From Ruminococcus sp. CAG:254 (GTDB taxonomy: Bacteria > Bacillota > Clostridia > Oscillospirales > Ruminococcaceae): a stretch of DNA of 46,558 bases. The notes under the pieces were generated by a model. It searched no databases, had not been told where the DNA came from, and saw only the letters and a program-made list of their open reading frames with translations. The stretch is taken from contig HF997975.1 in NCBI GenBank assembly GCA_000433635.1, positions 1 to 46,558 on the forward strand. Direction: 5' to 3'. The translations under genes were made by a program, and so were the position numbers. How positions within the stretch are numbered: the stretch's first letter is position 1; each line of letters begins with the position of its first letter. Shown one piece after another: positions 16,155 through 26,039 of this stretch.

Positions 16155-17497
16155 CAGAACAACGGAAACAGGCAATTGTCATTGGTGGCGGACTGGCAGG
16201 CTGTGAAGCAGCATGGCAGCTTGCCCAAAACGGCATTGCCGTTACGCTCTACGAACAGAAGCCGGTGCATTATAGTCCGGCACATCATCGGAATGGTCTG
16301 GCGGAACTGGTCTGCTCCAACTCGTTGAAAGCAGACCGTCTGGCATCCGCAGCCGGATTGTTGAAAGCAGAAATGGAACGCATGGGGTCACTGTTGATTC
16401 CCTGTGCACGGAAAACTTCCGTTCCAGCTGGCGGAGCACTGGCAGTGGATCGGGATGCATTTTCCGATTTGGTAACGGAACAAATCCGCTCCCATCCGCT
16501 GATTACGCTGGAAACTGCAACCATTGACGAAATCCCAGCGGGAAATGTAGTCGTTGCAACTGGTCCTTTAACAGAGGGAAAACTTGCAGAGCAAATCGAA
16601 CAGCTTTGCGGTACACGGCTGCGTTTTTTTGATGCGGCTGCACCGATTGTCAAGTATGAAAGTCTGGATGCGGAAAAAGTCTTTTTCGCTGCCCGTTATG
16701 GCAGAGGAACGGCGGATTATATCAACTGTCCGATGAATCAGGAAGAATACGAGGCATTTTATGAGGCTCTGGTCAACGCAGAACGGGCAGAACTCCACGA
16801 CTGCGACAAGAACTTTTTCCGAGTCTATGAAGGCTGTATGCCGATTGAGATTCTGGCATCCCGTGGGAAAGATACCATGCGGTTTGGCCCTCTGAAGCCA
16901 GTTGGCTTGACTGACCCTCGTACCGGTCGCCGTCCGTATGCAGTCATTCAACTGCGGCGGGAAAATCAGGAGGGTACGATGTACAACATTGTCGGCTTCC
17001 AGACCAACTTGAAATTTGGCGAACAAAAACGGGTCTTTTCCATGATTCCGGGCTTAGAGCACGCAGAATTTGTGCGGTATGGTGTGATGCATCGGAATTC
17101 TTTCTTGGACAGCCCACGGCTGTTGGGGGCAGATTATGCCCTTCGCAGCAATCCAAATTGTTTCTTTGCAGGGCAGATGACGGGCGTGGAAGGCTATATT
17201 GAATCCGCAGCCAGCGGCATTTTAGCTGGTCAGAACTTAGCACGCCGGATGCAGGGCAAAGCTCCGCTGATTTTGCCGAGAGAAACGATGATGGGAGCAT
17301 TGGCTGCCTATATCAGTGATGAAACGGTTGCACAGTTCCAGCCGATGGGCTGCAATATGGGCATTCTGCCAGAACTGCCGGAACGCATTCGAGATAAGAG
17401 AGAAAAATATCAGGCATATGCGGATCGGGCATTGGCAGCATTGGATGCCTATTTGCAGCAGACTGCGGAGAACACAACCGAGGGGGAAGGGCAATGA
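16151..17497 (+). CDS. trmFO: Methylenetetrahydrofolate-tRNA-(uracil-54-C5)-methyltransferase
   Basis: TrmFO makes ribothymidine at position 54 of tRNA, using methylene-tetrahydrofolate as carbon donor and FAD/NAD(P)H as reductant. The 448 residues fit the family. It opens with the FAD dinucleotide fold VIGGGLAGCEAAWQLAQNG, followed by the family block NGLAELVCSNSLKAD; further family blocks are PVGLTDPRTGRRPYAVIQLR and NPNCFFAGQMTGVEGYIES. It is coupled by ATGA overlaps to both topA upstream and plsX downstream. Confidence 0.96.
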   Translation: MTEQRKQAIVIGGGLAGCEAAWQLAQNGIAVTLYEQKPVHYSPAHHRNGLAELVCSNSLKADRLASAAGLLKAEMERMGSLLIPCARKTSVPAGGALAVDRDAFSDLVTEQIRSHPLITLETATIDEIPAGNVVVATGPLTEGKLAEQIEQLCGTRLRFFDAAAPIVKYESLDAEKVFFAARYGRGTADYINCPMNQEEYEAFYEALVNAERAELHDCDKNFFRVYEGCMPIEILASRGKDTMRFGPLKPVGLTDPRTGRRPYAVIQLRRENQEGTMYNIVGFQTNLKFGEQKRVFSMIPGLEHAEFVRYGVMHRNSFLDSPRLLGADYALRSNPNCFFAGQMTGVEGYIESAASGILAGQNLARRMQGKAPLILPRETMMGALAAYISDETVAQFQPMGCNMGILPELPERIRDKREKYQAYADRALAALDAYLQQTAENTTEGEGQ

Positions 17498-18498
17498 ATA
17501 TTTTAATCGATGCATTCGGTGGCGATCATGCACCGCTGGAGGTCATCCAGGGTGCTGTTCGTGCTGTGCAGGAACTGGGTGTGACCGTCACACTGGTTGG
17601 AGCAGAAAACCAGATTCGCCAGTGTGCAGAAGAACATCATCTCTCACTGGACGGACTGCAAATTCTGCACGCTCCGGCAGTGTTCGACATTCATGAAGAG
17701 CCGAGCACCCTGCTGAAACAGCATGCAGATAGTTCGATGGCAGTTGGAATGCAGGCACTGCATGACGGAAACGGAGATGCCTTTGTTTCTGCCGGCAGTA
17801 CCGGTGCTTTGCTGATGGGTGCAACGTTTCTGGTCAAGCGGATTCGGGGCGTAAAACGAGCAGCATTAGCACCGATTCTTCCGACAGCAACAACGCCATT
17901 TATGTTATTGGATGCCGGAGCAAACAATGACTGCCGTCCGGAAATGCTGGTGCAGTTTGCCGTGATGGGCAGTGCTTATATGGAACGGGTCATGGGCATT
18001 CCACAGCCAAAGGTGAAATTGTTGAATGTTGGAGCGGAGGAAACCAAGGGCAGAGAGTTGGATTTAGAGGCATATCGCCTTTTAGAACAAGCTCCGGTGC
18101 ATTTTTGTGGAAACATAGAAGCACGGGAATTGCCGTTTGGAGTAGCGGATGTGGTCGTTGCCGATGGATTTACGGGAAACATCGCCTTGAAACTGTATGA
18201 AGGCATGGGAAAATTCATGGGCAGCCAGTTGAAAGAAAATATTTTTGCCGGAGCAAACGGAAAATTGTCCGCACTTTTGGTGCTGCCGAAAATCAAAGCC
18301 CTGACCAAAAAGATGGACTATAAAGCCGTAGGCGGTGCAATGATGCTGGGCGTTCAGAAACCCGTTGTCAAGGCTCACGGCAGTTCCGATGCAACTGCAT
18401 TTTTCAATGCGATTCGGCAGGCGAGAGATTGCGTTGCCGGCGATATGATTGCAGCAATGACAAAGTTCATGCAGCAGGAACAAGTAAAAAAAGCGTAA
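17494..18498 (+). CDS. plsX: Phosphate acyltransferase PlsX
   Basis: PlsX converts acyl-ACP and phosphate to acyl-phosphate, the donor for PlsY in phospholipid synthesis; it is a peripheral membrane enzyme. The 334-residue protein begins ILIDAFGGDHAPLEVIQGA and contains SMAVGMQALHDGNGDAFVSA GSTGAL and DVVVADGFTGNIALKLYEG, all family hallmarks. The ATG overlaps the trmFO stop. In many Firmicutes plsX is followed by fabD/fabG/acpP and rnc; here rnc follows directly and acpP is absent. Confidence 0.96.
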   Translation: MNILIDAFGGDHAPLEVIQGAVRAVQELGVTVTLVGAENQIRQCAEEHHLSLDGLQILHAPAVFDIHEEPSTLLKQHADSSMAVGMQALHDGNGDAFVSAGSTGALLMGATFLVKRIRGVKRAALAPILPTATTPFMLLDAGANNDCRPEMLVQFAVMGSAYMERVMGIPQPKVKLLNVGAEETKGRELDLEAYRLLEQAPVHFCGNIEARELPFGVADVVVADGFTGNIALKLYEGMGKFMGSQLKENIFAGANGKLSALLVLPKIKALTKKMDYKAVGGAMMLGVQKPVVKAHGSSDATAFFNAIRQARDCVAGDMIAAMTKFMQQEQVKKA

Positions 18499-18543
18499 CA
18501 AACGTTTTAGATCTTATATGATTACAGAAAGGATTGGGCAGAT

Positions 18544-19239
18544 ATGGAACAGGTGCATTTCGAGCAGTTTGAAACAGAAATTCGCTATCATTTTAAGAAT
18601 CGTCATTTCTTAGTTGAGGCACTGTCACACTCCTCTTATGCCAATGAGAAGAAAAAGTGCCGCTGCAGCAACGAACGGCTGGAATTTTTGGGGGACAGCG
18701 TGCTTTCCATCGTCGTATCCTCTTATTTATTCCATCAGTTTCCGGAACTGCCGGAGGGCGAACTGACGAAACTGCGGGCATCTCTGGTTTGTGAGAAGGC
18801 GTTGCACGTCTTTGCACAGGAAATTCACTTGGGGGATTACTTGCTGTTGGGAAAGGGCGAAGAACATACTGGCGGCAGAATGCGTTCTTCGATTTTGGCA
18901 GATGCCTTTGAAGCCGTCATTGCAGCCATTTATCTGGATGGCGGCATGGAAGCCGCAGAACGGCATATTATGCGGTTTATTCCGAAGAATCTGGAACAGC
19001 GGGAATCGCTGGGATTCCGGGATTATAAGACGGCATTGCAGGAAGTCATTCAGAAGAATCCGGAAGAAAAAGTGGAATATGTTTTGGTGTCGGAGAGCGG
19101 CCCAGACCATGCAAAGGCATTTCAGGTGGAAGTCTGCTTAAATTCCAACGTGATTGGTGTTGGAACAGGCAGAAGCAAAAAGGCAGCTGAACAGATGGCA
19201 GCCAAAGAAGCCCTGCGGCTGATGGGCTATGAAAAATAA
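18544..19239 (+). CDS. rnc: Ribonuclease III
   Basis: RNase III cuts double-stranded RNA in rRNA processing and mRNA turnover. The 231-residue protein has the nuclease domain with signature NERLEFLGDSVLSIVVSSYL near residue 40 and the second catalytic block LADAFEAVIAAIYLDGG near 120. A C-terminal double-stranded RNA-binding domain (DYKTALQEVIQK through GTGRSKKAAEQMAAKEALR) follows. The 3' end overlaps the next gene by 11 bases. Confidence 0.97.
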   Translation: MEQVHFEQFETEIRYHFKNRHFLVEALSHSSYANEKKKCRCSNERLEFLGDSVLSIVVSSYLFHQFPELPEGELTKLRASLVCEKALHVFAQEIHLGDYLLLGKGEEHTGGRMRSSILADAFEAVIAAIYLDGGMEAAERHIMRFIPKNLEQRESLGFRDYKTALQEVIQKNPEEKVEYVLVSESGPDHAKAFQVEVCLNSNVIGVGTGRSKKAAEQMAAKEALRLMGYEK

Positions 19240-20269
19240 GGGCAACATTGCCATATTTGTTCCGCATGCAGGCTGTCCGCATCAGTGCAGTTTCTGCGAC
19301 CAGCGGAAAATCAGTGCAGCACAGCAGATTCCAACTTTGGAACAGGTGCAGGAAATTTGCCGGCAGGCAATTGCACATCCACGCCGACCAAAACAATTGG
19401 AGATTGCCTTTTTTGGCGGCAGTTTTACAGCCATTCCGGAAAAAGAACAAAATGCTCTGTTGGAAGCCGTACAGCCATTTTTAGCGGCAGAGGGCGTGAC
19501 AGGAATTCGAATTTCCACCCGTCCCGACTGCATTACACCGGAGATTTTGCAGCGATTGCAGCAGTTTCATGTGACCGCCATTGAACTGGGAGCACAGAGC
19601 ATGCAGGATGCGGTCTTGCAAAAAAATCATCGGGGTCACACCGCACAAGATGTGCGGAATGCTGCAAAGTGGATTACAGCTGCTGACTTTTCGCTGGGAC
19701 TGCAAATGATGATTGGCTTGGACGGCAGCACACCGGAGCAGGAACGGAAAACTTTGCAGGAGTTGCTTGCCCTGCATCCGGACACCCTGCGAATTTATCC
19801 TCTGGTTGTGCTGAAAGGAACGGAATTAGCGGAACGGGTGCAGAATGGCAGCTTTGTCCTGTATGACTGGGAAACCGTTCTGGAACTCTGTGCCGATGCC
19901 CTCTGTGCGTGTCGGCAGCAGGGTGTGCGAGTCATTCGCTGCGGACTGCATGCAGAAGATACGGTGCAGTCAGAAGCCGTTGCTGGATTCTATCATCCGG
20001 CGTTTCGGGAATTGGTGGAATCTCGGCTGTGTTTACGGGTTCTCAAACAGTGGATGCAGCAACATCCGCAGGAAACCATGGCAGAAGTACAGGTTGCTCC
20101 CGGTTGGAGCAGTCGGGTTGCCGGACATCATGCCTGCAATCGGGCAGCCTGTCGGGAAGCTGGGGTTTCGCTGCGAATCATAGAAACAGCAGCCATTCCA
20201 GCAGGAATGCTGCAAATCGGAAAGGACGGATACGATGTTTTTCAAATCGCTGGAACTGCAAGGATTTAA
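19229..20269 (+). CDS. Radical SAM protein (Elp3-like) of the rnc-smc cluster
   Basis: A 346-residue radical SAM protein with the [4Fe-4S] motif CPHQCSFC (CX3CX2C) at residues about 16-23, followed by IAFFGGSFTAIP and IRISTRPDCITPE, typical of the Elp3/MiaB-like radical SAM subgroup. No acetyltransferase domain follows, so it is not a full Elp3. Genes of this type sit between rnc and smc in many Firmicutes, but I know of no established substrate. It overlaps rnc by 11 bases and smc by 35, so the three are translated together. Confidence 0.85.
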   Translation: MKNKGNIAIFVPHAGCPHQCSFCDQRKISAAQQIPTLEQVQEICRQAIAHPRRPKQLEIAFFGGSFTAIPEKEQNALLEAVQPFLAAEGVTGIRISTRPDCITPEILQRLQQFHVTAIELGAQSMQDAVLQKNHRGHTAQDVRNAAKWITAADFSLGLQMMIGLDGSTPEQERKTLQELLALHPDTLRIYPLVVLKGTELAERVQNGSFVLYDWETVLELCADALCACRQQGVRVIRCGLHAEDTVQSEAVAGFYHPAFRELVESRLCLRVLKQWMQQHPQETMAEVQVAPGWSSRVAGHHACNRAACREAGVSLRIIETAAIPAGMLQIGKDGYDVFQIAGTARI

Positions 20270-23200
20270 GTCCTTTCCGGATCGGGTGAAACTGGAATTT
20301 GAACAGGGTTTGACCGCCGTGGTTGGCCCCAATGGCAGCGGAAAAAGCAACATCGGCGATGCGATTCGCTGGGTATTGGGGGAACAGTCCACGAAGCTGC
20401 TGCGTGGAAATCGCATGGAAGATGTTATTTTCTCCGGAACAAAACGCCGGAAACCGTCTGGATTTGCTGCCGTTACCATTCAGCTGGATAACCAAACCGG
20501 TCTGTTTGGGGAATCCTACGGGGAAACGATTGCCATTACCCGAAAGCTTTACCGCAGCGGAGAAAGTGTCTATCAGATCAACGGGAAAGCCGTTCGGCTG
20601 AAAGACGTGCAGGAACTACTGATGGATACCGGTATGGGGCGAGATGGCTATGCGATTATCGGACAGGGACGCATTGCGGAAATTGTCAGTGCACGCAGCA
20701 CCGATCGCCGGGAGTTGTTTGAAGAGGCAACGGGTGTTTCTAAGTTTCGCTATAAACGGGAAGAAGCCGAGCGAAATTTACAGGCTGCACAGGAGAATTT
20801 AGTGCGGTTGCAGGATATTGCAGCGACTTTAGAGGGCAGAGTCGAACCGCTCCGCCAGCAGGCAGAAGTTGCCAAGCAATTTTTGAAGCTGTCAGAACAG
20901 CAGAAAAAATTAGAACTTTCGCTCTGGATGCAGCAGCTGACTGGTTTAGATCAAGAAAAAGCTGCCCTGCGAGATACGCTCTTACAGGCACGAGGGAATG
21001 AACAGAATGCTGCACTGGATTTGAAGCAGGCAGATGCATTGCTGCAAGAACAATATCGGGAAATGCAGCAGACAACGGTTCGGATTCAGAATCTACGGGA
21101 ATCGGTACAGCAGGCAGAAGAAACCGCTGCTCAGACACAAGCAGACCTTGCGGTCTGTGCGAATGAACAGCAGCACAACGAACAGCGGCTGATACAGGTT
21201 GCACAGCAGCAAAAAGATGCTGCTGCAGCGGAACAAACTGCTACAGAACAGCTGCAAACGCAGCAGGCAGCCATACAGACCTTACAGGAGCAAAAAGCCA
21301 CCGCCGTCAAAGCCTGTCAGGAACAGGAGCAGTTCCAGAAAGAACTTGCCAAGCAGCTGACCGCCGCAGCCGCAGTCGTGAAAGAAGCAGAAACCAAACT
21401 GCGTACCAGCTACGGCAATCAGAACCATTCCTTTGCAAGGGCAGAATCCCTTGCCGCACAAATCGAAACGATACAGGCACAGACGGTTTCGCAGACTGCA
21501 CAGGCAGCCGCTTTGCAGCAGCAATTGCAGGCAGCCGCTGAAACGGAACAGCAGACGATAGACGCTGTTTCGGCAGCAGTCGAGGCGGAAACAGCGGTGC
21601 GTGTGGCGTTAGAGGCGGCACAGCAGCAACACAAAACCCTTGCAGCCCATCTGGAACAGCAGCAAGTACAAAATGCCCAGCGGCAGATGCAGTTGCAGAC
21701 CGCTCAGCAGCGGTTGCAGTTGTTGCAGGAGATGGAACACAATATGGAAGGCTATGCTGGCAGTGTCAAGGCAGTTTTGCAGGCAGAGCACGGCAAGCCA
21801 CATGGTGTATATGGAACGGTTTCGCAACTGTTGACGACAGAATCTCGGTATAGTCTGGCAATTGAAACAGCTTTAGGCGGAGCGATGCAAAATATTGTTG
21901 TTGCAGATGAAACCGCAGCCAAGGACTGGATTCGCTACCTGAAAACAAAACGAGCCGGACGGGCAACCTTCCTGCCCTTGACTGCTATTAAAGGGCAGGT
22001 GTTGAAAGAATCCGCAGTCTTGCAGGAAACAGCAGTCATCGGTTTGGCGTGCGATTTGGTGCAGTATGATGCAAAGTTTCAGAATATTGTATTCTCTTTG
22101 CTGGGACGGATTGTAATTGCAGAAAATCTGGACGATGCCACCCGACTGGCACAGCGGTATGGCTACCGTTTCCGCATTGTCACGCTAGATGGACAGGCGA
22201 TTAACGCCGGCGGTTCATTTACAGGTGGTTCTTCCCAGAAAAAAGGTGGAATCCTGACCCGAAAGAATGAACAGCTTGCCTTACAGCAGACCATTCAGCA
22301 GTTACAGGAACAGGTACAGGCAGATGCGGAACAATTCCGCCAGCAGAAAGCTGCCGTACAAAAGCAGCTGGAACAGGTGCAAACATTACAAAATCAGTTG
22401 CACCACGAGCATGCAGAACAATTATTGGCGGCTGCCCGTGCGGAAACCGCAAAGAAGCAGTTCCAGCAGCTGCAACAACAGCTTTCAGAACGGCAGCAGC
22501 AACGAAAGCAGCTGTCAGAACAAGTGGCAGCGTTACAACAGCAGCACGCAACTGCAAAGGCAGAATGGGAGCGGGTGCAGGCAGATTTGACTGCCCTACA
22601 AGCACAGCAGCAGGAAGCCAAACAGCAGCAGGAAACCTTGTCTGCGGAACAAGCAGCTGTTCGGGAACAGCTGACCACCCGTCAGATTGCAGCGGCAAAG
22701 CTGGAGCAGGCATATTTGAGTCAACAGCAGCAGATTGCAGAACAACAGGAGCGGTTGCAGCAATGCAGACAGCAGAAACAGCAATTGACAGAAGCAGAAG
22801 CGGCTTGCCGAGAACAGGCGGTTCAATTGCAGCAGCAGGAACAGGAACTGCAAACCAAGCTGACGACCTGTCGAGAACAGATGACGCAACACCGCAAGAC
22901 CATTGAACAGCTGCAACGGATTCACGCAGAACAGGAACAGCGGATTCGTCAGCAGCAAGAGGGCATTCGGGAGTTGAGTGCTGCACGGGAACGGGCAGCG
23001 GCAGAAGTTGCCCAGCTGGAAACAAAACAACATACACTGGAACAGCAGCGTGACCGGATTGTGCAGCAGATGCGAGAACAATATGATGTGACGTTATCGG
23101 AAGCCAATCAGCTGGCAGAGCCGATTTCCAATGAATTGCTTGCCAAGCAGCAGCTGGAAACGCTCCGCCGACAGATTCGGGCATTGGGGCATGTCAATGT

Positions 23201-23792
23201 GTCTGCGATTGAAGAGTATCAGGAAGTTTCCAAGCAGTGGGAATTTTTATCTGCACAGTTGCAGGATGCCACACAGGCAAAACAGGAACTGGAAACGCTG
23301 ATTGTACAGCTGACCGTAGAAATGCAGCGAATCTTTACAGAACGGTTTGCCGGTATCAATCAGGCATTTCAAGAGATTTTCCGAGAACTATTTGACGGTG
23401 GCGAAGCATCGCTGTCCTTGTCTGACCCAGACGATGTATTGCATTCTGGCATTGAAATTCAGGTTGCACCGCCCGGAAAGGTGATTAAAAATCTGATTGC
23501 CCTTTCCGGTGGGGAACAGTCGTTCGTTGCCATTGCGATTTATTTCGCCATTTTGCGGCAGCGTCCAACGCCGTTCTGTATTATGGATGAAATTGATGCG
23601 GCACTGGACGAGGGCAATGTACGGCGGTATGTGCAGTATTTGCAGCGGTTTCGGGATACGACGCAGTTTATTTTGATTACCCATCGGCGGATGGCAATGG
23701 AAGCGGCAGATGCACTATATGGTGTGACGATGCAGGAAGATGGTATCTCTCGTTTGCTGCATATGGAACAGGTACAAGAAGCGGAAGCATAA
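20235..23792 (+). CDS. smc: Chromosome segregation protein SMC
   Basis: SMC is the ATPase of bacterial condensin, compacting and segregating the chromosome with ScpA/ScpB. The 1185 residues fit. Walker A is GPNGSGKSN near residue 32. The hinge spans about 510-670 (GVYGTVSQLL...GGSFTGGSSQKK). The C-terminal head carries the ABC signature LSGGEQ and Walker B FCIMDEIDAALDE. Both coiled-coil arms (about 170-500 and 680-1010) are unusually rich in Gln and Ala instead of Glu/Lys. It starts inside the radical SAM gene and is followed closely by ftsY. Confidence 0.97.
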   Translation: MFFKSLELQGFKSFPDRVKLEFEQGLTAVVGPNGSGKSNIGDAIRWVLGEQSTKLLRGNRMEDVIFSGTKRRKPSGFAAVTIQLDNQTGLFGESYGETIAITRKLYRSGESVYQINGKAVRLKDVQELLMDTGMGRDGYAIIGQGRIAEIVSARSTDRRELFEEATGVSKFRYKREEAERNLQAAQENLVRLQDIAATLEGRVEPLRQQAEVAKQFLKLSEQQKKLELSLWMQQLTGLDQEKAALRDTLLQARGNEQNAALDLKQADALLQEQYREMQQTTVRIQNLRESVQQAEETAAQTQADLAVCANEQQHNEQRLIQVAQQQKDAAAAEQTATEQLQTQQAAIQTLQEQKATAVKACQEQEQFQKELAKQLTAAAAVVKEAETKLRTSYGNQNHSFARAESLAAQIETIQAQTVSQTAQAAALQQQLQAAAETEQQTIDAVSAAVEAETAVRVALEAAQQQHKTLAAHLEQQQVQNAQRQMQLQTAQQRLQLLQEMEHNMEGYAGSVKAVLQAEHGKPHGVYGTVSQLLTTESRYSLAIETALGGAMQNIVVADETAAKDWIRYLKTKRAGRATFLPLTAIKGQVLKESAVLQETAVIGLACDLVQYDAKFQNIVFSLLGRIVIAENLDDATRLAQRYGYRFRIVTLDGQAINAGGSFTGGSSQKKGGILTRKNEQLALQQTIQQLQEQVQADAEQFRQQKAAVQKQLEQVQTLQNQLHHEHAEQLLAAARAETAKKQFQQLQQQLSERQQQRKQLSEQVAALQQQHATAKAEWERVQADLTALQAQQQEAKQQQETLSAEQAAVREQLTTRQIAAAKLEQAYLSQQQQIAEQQERLQQCRQQKQQLTEAEAACREQAVQLQQQEQELQTKLTTCREQMTQHRKTIEQLQRIHAEQEQRIRQQQEGIRELSAARERAAAEVAQLETKQHTLEQQRDRIVQQMREQYDVTLSEANQLAEPISNELLAKQQLETLRRQIRALGHVNVSAIEEYQEVSKQWEFLSAQLQDATQAKQELETLIVQLTVEMQRIFTERFAGINQAFQEIFRELFDGGEASLSLSDPDDVLHSGIEIQVAPPGKVIKNLIALSGGEQSFVAIAIYFAILRQRPTPFCIMDEIDAALDEGNVRRYVQYLQRFRDTTQFILITHRRMAMEAADALYGVTMQEDGISRLLHMEQVQEAEA

Positions 23793-23807
23793 AAACCAGA
23801 AGAAAGG

Positions 23808-25445
23808 GTGTTGAACATGGGCTTTTTTGGAAGAAAGAAGGACAAAGAAAAAGAGAAAGAAAAGAAAGGCGGTCTGTTCGGCTGGATGAAGCGGAAACAG
23901 GCAGACGAGCCGGAACGAGAAGAACAGATTGTGGAACCAGAACCGGAAACAGATACCGATGACGTTGCAGCACAGATGCTGGCAGAGCGAGAGGCAGCCC
24001 GTCAGGCAGAAACAGAACAGTGGCGAGAAGAAGCAGAAGCAGAAATTGCAGCTGACCAAGCGGAAGCAGCTGCACTTGCTGCAAAGGCAGCACAGGACGA
24101 GTTGCTGACAGAAGAGGAAGATTCCGAAGCGGATGCGGAGGACGAAGACGATGAAGAACCGATTGCTGTAACATTTCAGCCGGAAGAAGCTGAGTCAGAA
24201 GCAGAAGAAGCCGAACCGGAAACGGTAAAAGTTGAGCCGGAAGCAGTTGCAGAACCGGAAACCGTAGAATCTGAGCCGGAAGCAGTTGCAGAGTCGGAAA
24301 CCGTAGAATCTGAACTGGAAGAAGTTGCAGAGTCGGAAACCGTAGAAACTGAACTGGAAGAAGTTGCAGAACCGGAAACAGAAGGAGTTGAGCCGGAAGA
24401 AGTCGCAGAGCCGGAAGAAGTCGCAGAACCGGAAACAGAAGAATCTGAATCGGAAGAACTCGACGAAACAGAAGCAGAAGCATCCGAACCAGAAGAACCC
24501 CAAGAACCAGAAAAGAAGAAGAAAAAGGGATTCTTTGAAAAGATTCGGGATGGTCTGCGGAAAACCAAGGATTCTGTCATTGCAAAAATGCAGTTGGTTT
24601 TGAATGCCTTTACCAAGATTGATGAAGACTTATTCGACCAGCTGGAAGAAACCATGATTATGGGTGATATGGGGGCAGAAACCTCGATTGAAATCTGTGA
24701 CCAGCTCCGCAAGCGAGTGAAAGAACGTGGTATCACCGACCCGAAACAAATTATGGGACTGATTCAGGAAATCATCGGTGAAATGCTGGGCGAAGACCAG
24801 ACGTTACAGTTACAGACCAAGCCGTCTGTGATTATGGTCATCGGTGTCAATGGTGCTGGGAAAACAACCACCATCGGCAAGTTGTGTCATCAGCTGAAAG
24901 AGGACGGCAAGAAAGTTATCGTTGCCGCAGCCGATACCTTCCGGGCTGCTGCCATTGACCAGCTGGAAGTTTGGACAGACCGTGCAGGTGTTGAACTGGT
25001 GAAACATGCAGAGGGGTCTGACCCGGCAGCAGTTGTCTATGATGCCATCGAAGCAGCAAAGGCAAGAAATTGTGATGTTCTGATTTGTGACACTGCTGGA
25101 CGGCTGCACAATAAGAAAAATCTGATGCAGGAACTTGCAAAAATCAACCGCATCATTGAAAACAAAGCAGCTGGCTGTGATAAGGAAATCCTGCTGGTGC
25201 TGGATGCAACCACCGGACAGAATGCCATCAATCAGGCACGGTTGTTCAAAGAAGTTGCAGACATTACCGGAATCGTTCTGACGAAACTGGATGGCACTGC
25301 CAAGGGCGGTATCATTGTTTCCATCAAGAATGAACTGGAAATCCCGGTCAAGTTAATTGGAGTCGGCGAAAAGATTGACGACTTGCAGCCATTCCATGCG
25401 AGAGATTTTGTCAACGCCCTGTTTGAAACGGAGGAACGAAAGTAA
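23808..25445 (+). CDS. ftsY: Signal recognition particle receptor FtsY with expanded acidic domain
   Basis: FtsY is the membrane-associated GTPase that docks SRP-ribosome complexes at SecYEG. Residues about 1-235 form a long acidic A domain with five 13-residue Glu/Val repeats. The N and G domains occupy 240-545: GVNGAGKTTTIGKLC (P-loop), ADTFRAAAIDQLEVW, DTAGRLHNKKNLMQEL and TKLDGTAKGG. At 545 residues it is much longer than most Gram-positive FtsY, because of the acidic arm. The stop overlaps the ATG of rdgB by one base. Confidence 0.96.
   Translation: MLNMGFFGRKKDKEKEKEKKGGLFGWMKRKQADEPEREEQIVEPEPETDTDDVAAQMLAEREAARQAETEQWREEAEAEIAADQAEAAALAAKAAQDELLTEEEDSEADAEDEDDEEPIAVTFQPEEAESEAEEAEPETVKVEPEAVAEPETVESEPEAVAESETVESELEEVAESETVETELEEVAEPETEGVEPEEVAEPEEVAEPETEESESEELDETEAEASEPEEPQEPEKKKKKGFFEKIRDGLRKTKDSVIAKMQLVLNAFTKIDEDLFDQLEETMIMGDMGAETSIEICDQLRKRVKERGITDPKQIMGLIQEIIGEMLGEDQTLQLQTKPSVIMVIGVNGAGKTTTIGKLCHQLKEDGKKVIVAAADTFRAAAIDQLEVWTDRAGVELVKHAEGSDPAAVVYDAIEAAKARNCDVLICDTAGRLHNKKNLMQELAKINRIIENKAAGCDKEILLVLDATTGQNAINQARLFKEVADITGIVLTKLDGTAKGGIIVSIKNELEIPVKLIGVGEKIDDLQPFHARDFVNALFETEERK
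24213..24407 (+). repeat. 39-bp coding tandem repeat in ftsY, 5 units
   Basis: Five in-frame 39-bp units encode variants of EPETVESEPEAVA. The unit length (13 residues) equals that of the array at 2762-3346, but the sequences are unrelated. Confidence 0.85.
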
Positions 25446-26035
25446 TGCAGAAAGAAACTTTGATTCTTGCATCCAACAACGCTGGAAAACTGCGGGAGAT
25501 GCGGGAAATTTTAGAGCCATTCGGGCTGGAAGTCCGTTCACAGAAAGAAGCTGGTTTTACCGCAGAAGTTGCGGAAACAGGCACAACCTTTCAGGAAAAT
25601 GCCATCATAAAGGCAAAGGCTGTGCAGGAAGCCTTGCACTGTGCCGTGCTGGCGGATGACAGCGGATTGATGATTGATGCACTGGATGGTGCACCGGGTG
25701 TTTATTCGCATCGCTTTGCCGGAGAGCAGGCAACCGATGAAGACCGCTGCAATCTCGTATTGGAGAAGTTGCAGGGTGTTCCGACTGAACAGCGAACCGC
25801 TCGGTTTGTCTGTGCGATTTGTTACCTTACCGCAGACGGCGAACAGCATTGTTTTGCGGGCGTTTGCGAGGGCATCATTGGAACAGAGCCGAAGGGCGAA
25901 AATGGGTTCGGTTATGACCCGGTATTTGTTGTTGGGAACAAGACAATGGCAGAGATGACAGAAGCAGAAAAGAATGCAATTAGCCATCGTGGAAAAGCGT
26001 TGGCAGCCTTACAGGCATATTTGAAAGGAGAATAA
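25445..26035 (+). CDS. rdgB: XTP/dITP pyrophosphatase (RdgB/HAM1)
   Basis: Hydrolyses non-canonical purine nucleoside triphosphates (XTP, ITP, dITP) to the monophosphates, keeping them out of DNA and RNA. The 196 residues match the family. Motifs are LASNNAGKLREMREIL at the N-terminus, LADDSGLMIDALDGAPGVYS in the centre and GFGYDPVF plus ISHRGKALAAL at the C-terminus. It is coupled to ftsY by a TAATG overlap and followed 4 bases later by yhbY. Confidence 0.96.
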   Translation: MQKETLILASNNAGKLREMREILEPFGLEVRSQKEAGFTAEVAETGTTFQENAIIKAKAVQEALHCAVLADDSGLMIDALDGAPGVYSHRFAGEQATDEDRCNLVLEKLQGVPTEQRTARFVCAICYLTADGEQHCFAGVCEGIIGTEPKGENGFGYDPVFVVGNKTMAEMTEAEKNAISHRGKALAALQAYLKGE

Positions 26036-26039
26036 ATTT

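Noticed and set aside
22219..23184. Minus-strand open frame (321 codons) opposite the smc coiled coil
   Set aside because: It is an artefact of the repetitive CAG-rich coding strand; SMC motifs fix the plus-strand reading.
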